Assembly: GCA_036260415.1 (NCBI GenBank)
Contig: DASZZX010000350.1
Span: 1-6,246, forward strand
Source of the DNA: DASZZX01 sp036260415
GTDB lineage: Bacteria > Actinomycetota > Nitriliruptoria > Nitriliruptorales > JAHWKO01
Direction of reading: 5' to 3'
Length of the DNA stretch: 6,246 nt
Shown here: piece by piece, positions 1 to 3,648 of the stretch
Numbering within the stretch: the stretch's first letter is position 1
Layout: every line of letters starts with the position of its first letter
The notes under the pieces: generated by a model
What the model was told of the DNA's origin: nothing
The model's database searches: none
The model's input: only the letters and a program-made list of their open reading frames with translations
Translations under genes and position numbers: made by a program

Positions 1-1020
1 CGCCGGCGCCCCGAGGACGGCGGCGACCTCCGTGATCTCGTTGGCCTCACCGCAGGCGGTGGTCACCGCGTCGTTGGCGTCGTCGCCACTGTAGGCGGCG
101 ACCCAGCGGTAGGTGCCGGGAGCGGTGGGGGTAAACGCTTCCGAGGTGTATTGGCCGTCGCCGTCGACCGGCCTGGTGGAGGTGAACACGGGCGGTCCGA
201 CGCATTCGGCGTCGTCGGGGCCGAAGAGGGTGAAGGTGATCTCGCCTCCGGGGCCGACGCCGCCGGAGAGGGTGGCCACGTCGGAGACGGGCTGTCCGAC
301 GGTCGATGTCGGCGGCGCCTCCGTGGTGAGGGTCGGGACCGCCTTGGCCACGGTGGTGACGTCGGTCCCGCTCCCGCTACCGGTGAGCGACGAGGGCGAG
401 AACGTGGCGGCGGAGAAGCCGACCTGGGTGGTCTGCAGGCCGCTCTGGTCGGGGAATGCGTCCTTGGCCGGCATCCGAGCGACGTCGAACGTGAAGTCGA
501 TCAGGCACGTGTCGGTGGCCGAGTCGGGAGGACCAAGGACCACAGGGGCGTCGGGCGTCAACCTGTACCTGCCGCTGGTCTGGTCGATCTCGGTGATCGT
601 GAACGTCCGTCCCTCACAGGCGCTGTCCGCGACACCGGTGCCGCTGGCGGACAGTCGCAACGCACCACGATCCTCGCCGCCCGTGCAGTTGGTGTCGGGA
701 GGTGCGGCCGGGGACAGCGCACACGACGGCACGACGGTGATGTCGGTCAGGGTCGCGCTGTTGTCCGCCTCGCCTCCGAACGCGGCGTTCGCGATCCTGA
801 TCCCGGCTGGCACGTCGGTGTCGCCGACGGTGACCTTCGCCGGGAACTCGGGTGTGACTCCGAGGCCGACCCCTGCTAGCGCGGGTCCTGCTGACACGGC
901 CGGGACGAGGAGGGACGCCACCAGGACGACGGCAACGCGGCAGGCGTAGCGCACAGCTCGCCGGCGCCCACCAGAGTCGACCACACGAGCAGGCGCCTCA
1001 CGAGGGGAGTGAGGAAGCAT
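1..1020 (-). CDS. Secreted Ig-like domain protein (3' end beyond window)
   Basis: The minus-strand frame is open from the ATG at 1020 to the left edge: 340 codons with no stop, so the C-terminus is missing. The start is supported by GGAG at 1031-1028, seven bases upstream. Residues 1-49 look like a Sec signal peptide: basic stretch RRRAVRYACR (19-28), hydrophobic VAVVLVASLLVPAV, then a probable cleavage after ALA at 49. Residues 50-225 are a Thr/Ser/Asp-rich, beta-like region with cysteines at 100, 112, 135 and 172, probably disulfide-bonded. Residues 227-332 form an Ig-like beta-sandwich module with the signatures FTLFGPDDAEC and GTYRWVAAYSGD, and cysteines 273 and 323 as a likely pair. Such modules recur in actinobacterial secreted and wall-anchored proteins, so more copies or a cell-wall sorting signal may lie beyond the edge. 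The protein probably acts outside the cell; ligand and function are unknown. Extracellular location is well supported, the exact family less so. Confidence 0.85.
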   Translation of the reverse strand, partial: MLPHSPREAPARVVDSGGRRRAVRYACRVAVVLVASLLVPAVSAGPALAGVGLGVTPEFPAKVTVGDTDVPAGIRIANAAFGGEADNSATLTDITVVPSCALSPAAPPDTNCTGGEDRGALRLSASGTGVADSACEGRTFTITEIDQTSGRYRLTPDAPVVLGPPDSATDTCLIDFTFDVARMPAKDAFPDQSGLQTTQVGFSAATFSPSSLTGSGSGTDVTTVAKAVPTLTTEAPPTSTVGQPVSDVATLSGGVGPGGEITFTLFGPDDAECVGPPVFTSTRPVDGDGQYTSEAFTPTAPGTYRWVAAYSGDDANDAVTTACGEANEITEVAAVLGAPA

Positions 1021-1159
1021 CTGTCATCTCCAAACAGCGTCGGCGCCCTCGCATCGGCGCCATGGTCCCACCAGCGGGCTTGTCCCCGTCCGTCCCAGCT
1101 CCGAGCGGCACGCCCCTCCGAGCCCCATCACTCTTGCGCCATATGTCTGAAGCGTGAAA

Positions 1160-1189
1160 ATCATGGCAGTGAGGGGTTGCTGCTGTCAA
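1160..1189 (-). promoter_or_regulatory. Candidate sigma-70-type promoter for the Ig-like gene
   Basis: On the minus strand, a perfect TTGACA (1189-1184) is followed after 18 bases by CATGAT (1165-1160), four of six matches to the -10 consensus. It would give a leader of roughly 130 bases before the ATG at 1020. The surrounding stretch 1141-1230 is only about 49% G+C by hand count, clearly lower than the flanking DNA, as expected of a promoter. A second TTGACA lies upstream at 1228-1223, but at the right spacing it has only a poor -10 (TGTGAG). This is a sequence match only; no start site is known. Confidence 0.45.
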
Positions 1190-1350
1190 CAGTCTGTCGC
1201 TCACATCGCTTCATGATGGAGATGTCAAGGGTTGTGGCGGTTGAGGCAGGAGGGGGCGAGCGGCCGGCTCGACCAACCGCATGAGCAAGCCGAACGAGGC
1301 CATCGGGAACGGGCCGCAGACCCAGCGGGTCGGCAGTGAACTCTCCGATC

Positions 1351-1366
1351 GCCGGCTCGTGCCGGC
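1351..1366 (-). terminator. GC-rich hairpin downstream of narK, possible terminator
   Basis: GCCGGC-TCGT-GCCGGC forms a six-base-pair, all-G/C stem with a four-base loop, starting about 38 bases beyond the narK stop codon. Within it, 1359-1368 (GTGCCGGCAC) is also a perfect ten-base palindrome. No T-tract follows on the minus strand, so it is not a textbook intrinsic terminator. High-GC actinobacteria often have terminator-like hairpins without a U-run, so the position makes that role plausible but unproven. Confidence 0.35.
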
Positions 1367-1403
1367 ACTGCACCTGCCCTGGTAGCCGATGTGACCCTGC
1401 CCT

Positions 1404-2780
1404 CTACACGTTGGCGTCGGCCAGACTCGGGAACCTGCCCAGCGCGAAGCTACGCCGCAGGTAGAACCACCACGTCAGCGCCACACAGGACAGGTAGAAG
1501 ACGACGAAGGCGGCGAGCGCGGTGAGGACGGTGCCCGTGTTGGCGATGGAGATCCCGTACGTCTGGGGGACCACGAACCCGCCGTAGGCACCCACCGCGG
1601 AGGTGAAGCCCAGCACCGCGGCGGCTTCCCGCGCACCGGCGGCTTCCGCGCCCTGCCGCGACACGAGTCCCCGGCCCGCGGCGAGACGCAGGTGCTGGCT
1701 GCGGAAGATCAACGGAATCATGCGGAAGGTCGACCCGTTGCCGATGCCGGTCGTGACGAAGAGCACGAGGAACATCGTCAGGAAGCCGGCGAAGGCGAAC
1801 GGCTGCGCCTTGTGGGAGAGGCAGTAGACCACGCCGAGGACCGCCCCGATCATCGCGAGGAAGCTCCAGAACGAGACGCGGGCTCCTCCCAGCCTGTCCG
1901 CCAGCCATCCTCCCACCGGGCGCACGAGAGAGCCGACGAGTGGACCGATGAACGCGAAGTGCGCCGGGTTCACCGTCGCGAACTCGGTCCTGATGAGCAG
2001 CGGCAGGGCCGCCGAGTACCCGATGAACGAGCCGAACGTGCCGATGTAGAGCCAGGACATCACCCACGTGTGCGTACGCCGCAGGATCGGCGCCAGATCC
2101 CGCAGCTTCGACCGCGAGACCCTCAGGTTGTCCATGAACAGCCAGGCGCACAAGGACGCCGCCACGATCAGGGGGATGAACAGCAGGCCGGCGTTCTCCA
2201 AGTGGACCGCGGACGCGTCAGAGCGGTTCACGACCTCGAGCCCAACCGCGAGCGGGATGACCAGCTGGACGAAGCCCACGCCGATGTTGCCGCCGGCGGC
2301 GTTGAGACCGAGTGCCAGCCCCTTCTTCTCCTTGGGGAAGAAGAACGAGATGTGCGACATGCTGGAGGCGAAGTTGCCACCCCCCAGACCGGCCGTCGCG
2401 GCCACCAGGAGCAGCATCCCGTAGGGCGTCGTCGGGTCGGTCACCGTGACGACGATGAGACCCGTGGGGATCAGCAGCAACGCTCCGCTGATCACCGTCC
2501 AGTTGCGTCCCCCGAAGAGCGGCACCGCGACCGTGTAGGGGAACCGCATGGTGGCGCCCACGAGGGAGGGCACCGCCACCAGGGTGAACAGCTGACCCTT
2601 GGAGAGATCGAAGCCGGCCTCAGGCAGCTTGATCGCCAGGACGCTCCAGATGAGCCAGACCGCGAACCCCATGAACTCGACGAAGATCGAGCACACGAGG
2701 TTCCGCCGCGCGATCGTGCGCCCCTGGCTCTCCCAGAACTCGCGGTCGTCCGGATCCCACTGTTCGATCCACCTGGACAT
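1404..2780 (-). CDS. narK: NarK/NasA-family nitrate/nitrite transporter (MFS)
   Basis: This gene encodes a 458-residue inner-membrane transporter of the major facilitator superfamily, nitrate/nitrite porter branch, close in length to E. coli NarK (463). About twelve hydrophobic segments are visible. Family marks include GNFASSMSHISFFFPK (135-150), the first nitrate signature GLNAAGGNIGVG (158-169), GIGNGSTFRMIP (345-356), and the second signature GFTSAVGAYGGF (391-402). Arg79 (MRFPY) and Arg287 (VRPVGGWLADR) correspond by context to the two substrate-binding arginines of NarK. It should import nitrate or exchange it for nitrite; direction and energy coupling cannot be read from sequence. The frame stays open upstream to 3005, but the ATG at 2780 is preferred: it has GGAGG five bases upstream and the family-like N-terminus MSRWIEQWDPDDREFW. 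No nitrate or nitrite reductase gene adjoins it here, so its pathway partner (assimilation or respiration) is unknown. Confidence 0.95.
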   Translation of the reverse strand: MSRWIEQWDPDDREFWESQGRTIARRNLVCSIFVEFMGFAVWLIWSVLAIKLPEAGFDLSKGQLFTLVAVPSLVGATMRFPYTVAVPLFGGRNWTVISGALLLIPTGLIVVTVTDPTTPYGMLLLVAATAGLGGGNFASSMSHISFFFPKEKKGLALGLNAAGGNIGVGFVQLVIPLAVGLEVVNRSDASAVHLENAGLLFIPLIVAASLCAWLFMDNLRVSRSKLRDLAPILRRTHTWVMSWLYIGTFGSFIGYSAALPLLIRTEFATVNPAHFAFIGPLVGSLVRPVGGWLADRLGGARVSFWSFLAMIGAVLGVVYCLSHKAQPFAFAGFLTMFLVLFVTTGIGNGSTFRMIPLIFRSQHLRLAAGRGLVSRQGAEAAGAREAAAVLGFTSAVGAYGGFVVPQTYGISIANTGTVLTALAAFVVFYLSCVALTWWFYLRRSFALGRFPSLADANV

Positions 2781-2785
2781 CCCAC

Positions 2786-2790
2786 CCTCC
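2786..2790 (-). promoter_or_regulatory. Ribosome-binding site that fixes the narK start
   Basis: GGAGG, within GGGAGGG, lies five bases before the ATG at 2780 on the minus strand. It decides for this start over the 75-codon upstream extension of the same frame, whose sequence is Arg/Ala-rich and has no transporter-like character. Confidence 0.8.
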
Positions 2791-2886
2791 CGTCGGTGAC
2801 CTGCTCCCGGCTCAGTGCCGTGGGTTCTGCCTGCCCGGGAGGCGGAGTTGGCACACGACTGATGCTGGTCCTGAGCGATGCGATCA

Positions 2887-2903
2887 GGCCGCGCTGCGCG
2901 GCC
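2887..2903. repeat. Near-perfect 17-base palindrome upstream of narK
   Basis: GGCCGCGC-T-GCGCGGCC is an 8-1-8 inverted repeat centred at 2895, about 115 bases upstream of the narK start codon. In RNA it would fold as a seven-pair stem with a three-base loop. As DNA its symmetry could suit a dimeric regulator. No regulator family is indicated, and its all-G/C content raises the chance that it is fortuitous. Confidence 0.5.
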
Positions 2904-3058
2904 CGCACGACCGGCGACCTGTCCCAACCTCACCTCCGACCAGTGGCGGGTCGTCCGCGCGTGGCAATGATCGCGGACGTCCACCGCGACGGCCCAGGGG
3001 AGCACGACGTCGTTTCGCGGCCGTTTCCCCTGCAGTTACGCTCAGGTGACGGTCCGGT

Positions 3059-3082
3059 CGCGCGCGTGGACGGACGCGCGCG
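3059..3082. repeat. Strong 9-bp inverted repeat (hairpin/cruciform)
   Basis: CGCGCGCGT (3059-3067) and ACGCGCGCG (3074-3082) are exact reverse complements around a six-base loop, GGACGG. It is the longest perfect hairpin stem I found in the window. It lies about 80 bases before the VOC start and could be in that gene's leader, or could insulate the divergent transcripts. Both arms alternate C and G, so a Z-DNA-prone tract is an alternative reading. No T-run follows on either strand. Confidence 0.55.
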
Positions 3083-3160
3083 CGGCCGCGGCGAGCGGCG
3101 AGGGGTCGAGGACGGACCGGCGCGAGGCTGCGGGTGCGGCCGGTGACAGCGAGGTGGCCT

Positions 3161-3529
3161 TTGACGACCATCAAGATGGCCGCGATCGTCGTCAACGTCG
3201 TCGATCTCGAACGCGTCGCCGACTTCTGGAAGGGCTTCCTACAGGTCGGGGAGCGCCACAGGTTGCCCGGGTTCCTGTGGCTCCGGCGCCAGCCCGGTGC
3301 GAGCATCTCGCTGGCGTTCCAGCAAGTGGATGCTCCCACGGAAGGTCGCAACCGACTCCACATCGACTTCGGAGTGAGCGACGCGCGCGAAGTGCGGTCC
3401 CGGATCCTCGACCTGGGAGGTCGCGAGCTCGAGGTGCACGAGCAAGACGGCTTCGGGTGGACGGTCTTCGCTGATCCCGAAGGCAACGAGTTCTGCGTCG
3501 CCGCAGCCGATCCGGACGACTACGCCTGA
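3161..3529 (+). CDS. VOC-superfamily protein (glyoxalase-like domain)
   Basis: This gene encodes a small cytosolic protein of 122 residues, the usual size for a single-domain vicinal-oxygen-chelate protein with two beta-alpha-beta-beta-beta modules. Module one opens with MAAIVVNVVDLERVADFW (6-23). Module two opens at RLHIDFGVSD (65-74) and ends with the typical FADPEGNEFCV (103-113). His67 and Glu110 sit at usual metal-ligand positions, but the first-module ligand position appears to hold Asn12 or a nearby residue, so metal binding is uncertain. The family includes glyoxalase I, ring-cleavage dioxygenases and fosfomycin- or bleomycin-resistance proteins. Nothing here identifies a substrate; it best resembles the broad Glyoxalase_6-like group of unknown role. 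I choose the TTG at 3161 because GAGG lies six bases upstream (3151-3154) and it gives the family-like start MTTIKMAAIVV. GTG at 3134 or 3143 and ATG at 3176 are alternatives. It is divergent from narK and convergent with lhr, so probably monocistronic. Confidence 0.85.
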   Translation: MTTIKMAAIVVNVVDLERVADFWKGFLQVGERHRLPGFLWLRRQPGASISLAFQQVDAPTEGRNRLHIDFGVSDAREVRSRILDLGGRELEVHEQDGFGWTVFADPEGNEFCVAAADPDDYA

Positions 3530-3562
3530 GAACGTCGCCCACCGATGCTGACGCCTGAGAAC
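3522..3562. repeat. 12-base direct repeat spanning the VOC stop codon
   Basis: ACGCCTGAGAAC occurs at 3522-3533, containing the TGA stop of the VOC gene, and again at 3551-3562. The start-to-start distance is 29 bases. Similarity continues imperfectly after each copy (GTCGC versus CTGTCGC). It looks like a small local duplication; a functional role is not indicated. Confidence 0.6.
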
Positions 3563-3648
3563 CTGTCGCTACCGACCTTCCAGCCACCTCATCCGGAAGG
3601 GATGGCGGTCGCCACCGAGGGGTCGCCTGGAGACTGACCGGGGTGGAT
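3530..3648. other. Short convergent intergenic gap
   Basis: These 119 bases separate the VOC stop from the lhr stop. They contain the second copy of the 12-base repeat and two weak hairpins. I see no gene, and no downstream gene co-oriented with lhr begins here. Confidence 0.6.
3576..3600. terminator. Weak hairpin between convergent VOC and lhr genes
   Basis: CCTTCC (3576-3581) pairs with GGAAGG (3595-3600) across a 13-base loop. It lies in the 119-base gap between the two stop codons, where a bidirectional terminator would be expected. The loop is long and no T-run follows, so support is weak. A second small hairpin, TGGCG-GT-CGCCA, follows at about 3603-3614. Confidence 0.2.

Larger units (their letters stand above)
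1021..1403. other. Intergenic region between the Ig-like gene and narK
   Basis: This 383-base gap separates two leftward genes. It holds the ribosome-binding site and candidate promoter of the Ig-like gene on the left, and a hairpin just beyond the narK stop on the right. A perfect dyad, CGAGC-GGCCG-GCTCG, lies at 1257-1271. Short open frames on both strands (for example a 34-codon plus-strand frame at 1281-1385) lack a ribosome-binding site and resemble no family I recognise. The length and the promoter-like island suggest that the Ig-like gene is transcribed separately from narK. Confidence 0.6.
2781..3160. other. Divergent intergenic region between narK and the VOC gene
   Basis: This 380-base region must hold the promoters of both divergent genes. 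I see no clear -35/-10 pair for narK. A weak plus-strand candidate for the VOC gene has TTCGCG at 3014-3019 and TACGCT at 3037-3042, 17 bases apart; only the -10 fits TAnnnT. The region is rich in dyads: an 8-1-8 repeat at 2887-2903, a 6-7-6 repeat (TCGCGG/CCGCGA) at 2971-2989, a perfect ten-base palindrome ACGACGTCGT at 3004-3013, and a 9-6-9 hairpin at 3059-3082. Some are expected by chance in DNA this GC-rich. I recognise no GlnR or FNR/CRP-like consensus site. Open frames here look like non-coding shadows. Confidence 0.5.

Noticed and set aside
113..949. Long plus-strand open frame (278 codons)
   Set aside because: It lies opposite the Ig-like secreted-protein gene, whose minus-strand frame has a signal peptide, a ribosome-binding site and recognisable modules. 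The plus frame is low-complexity and lacks family features.
1161..1385. Short open frames in the gap left of narK, considered as a transposase remnant or small gene
   Set aside because: No ribosome-binding site, terminal inverted repeats, target duplication or recognised transposase motif could be found; the AT-richer part is better explained as a promoter.
2781..3005. Upstream in-frame extension of narK by 75 codons
   Set aside because: The extension has no transporter-like sequence, and a strong GGAGG sits directly before the internal ATG at 2780, which gives the normal family length.
1692..3146. Plus-strand open frame of 484 codons
   Set aside because: It is antisense to narK, and its product is dominated by Arg, Glu, Gln, His and Asp, as expected from the complement of a GC-rich membrane-protein gene.
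2884..3486. Minus-strand open frame of 200 codons across the divergent region and the VOC gene
   Set aside because: It overlaps the VOC coding sequence in antisense and is Arg/Ser/Pro-rich with no family resemblance.
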